Assembly (NCBI GenBank): GCA_052139595.1
Contig: JBKQWK010000037.1
Coordinates: forward strand, 1 to 6,894
From: JBKQWK01 sp052139595
GTDB lineage: Bacteria; Actinomycetota; Thermoleophilia; UBA2241
DNA length: 6,894 nt
Direction: 5' to 3'
Positions 6,873-6,894 of the stretch are shown one piece after another. The position numbers were made by a program, and so were the translations under genes. The stretch's first letter is position 1, and each line of letters starts with the position of its first letter. The notes beneath the pieces are model-generated. The model was not told where the DNA came from, ran no database searches, and saw only the letters and a program-made list of their open reading frames with translations.

Positions 6873-6894
6873 CTAGAAGACACCCCGTGCGGGG
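6873..6894 (-). other. Window edge: in-frame TAG in the mfd frame and 12-nt palindrome
   Basis: Reading leftwards in the mfd frame, the edge translates as P-A-R-G-V-F, then TAG (6875-6873), then G-A-A-G-A-A-A-A-H-V-V-G and on into clear Mfd sequence. P-A-R-G-V-F could itself be Mfd-like, as the family has a similar strand shortly before the VGxR segment. The last 12 bases form CCCCG-TG-CGGGG, which can fold back on itself. A base-call or assembly error at a contig end, a real nonsense mutation, or a true gene boundary are all possible. Confidence 0.5.

Noticed and set aside
1..6894. A new defence, mobile or biosynthetic system
   Set aside because: All four genes are recognisable housekeeping families, intergenic space is minimal, and no transposase, phage, toxin-antitoxin or CRISPR signal is visible. 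MazG here is the pyrophosphohydrolase, with no toxin gene next to it.

Overview
The window is an ordinary housekeeping block from a GC-rich bacterium. It is almost entirely coding, and every gene is on the minus strand. In transcription order (right to left) it holds mfd (transcription-repair coupling factor, 5' end lost or interrupted at the window edge), a PrsA/SurA-type peptidyl-prolyl isomerase lipoprotein, a MazG-family nucleotide pyrophosphohydrolase with an unusual shortened N-terminal domain, and eno (enolase, complete).

The gene set and order resemble the mfd-mazG-lipoprotein-eno neighbourhood of Actinomycetota (in Mycobacterium tuberculosis: mfd, mazG, lpqU, eno). High GC, a lipoprotein foldase in place of a periplasmic SurA, and this synteny suggest a deep-branching actinobacterium or another GC-rich Gram-positive lineage. 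The taxonomic call is an inference from gene content and is not secure.

Layout: 6873-6894 is the edge, where the mfd frame meets an in-frame TAG. 3738-6872 is mfd. 3682-3737 is a 56-nt spacer; a good extended -10 promoter lies just upstream of it, inside the last codons of mfd, and a short tandem repeat straddles the mfd stop. 2596-3681 is the foldase gene. mazG (1293-2579) follows within 16 nt, or 4 nt if a TTG start is used. eno (13-1296) overlaps the mazG stop by 4 nt (ATGA) and has a strong Shine-Dalgarno sequence inside mazG. The foldase, mazG and eno therefore look like one transcription unit with its own promoter, probably also reached by read-through from mfd. There is no gene-free stretch over 300 bases and no RNA gene, mobile element or CRISPR array.

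The products act in separate processes: Mfd clears stalled RNA polymerase and recruits excision repair, the foldase helps secreted proteins fold outside the membrane, MazG hydrolyses non-canonical or damaged NTPs, and enolase makes phosphoenolpyruvate in glycolysis. I found no new multi-gene system. The points worth a second look are the interrupted mfd frame, the abridged tetrapyrrole-methylase-like N-terminus of MazG, a perfect 13-bp inverted repeat near the mazG start, and the promoter embedded in mfd.
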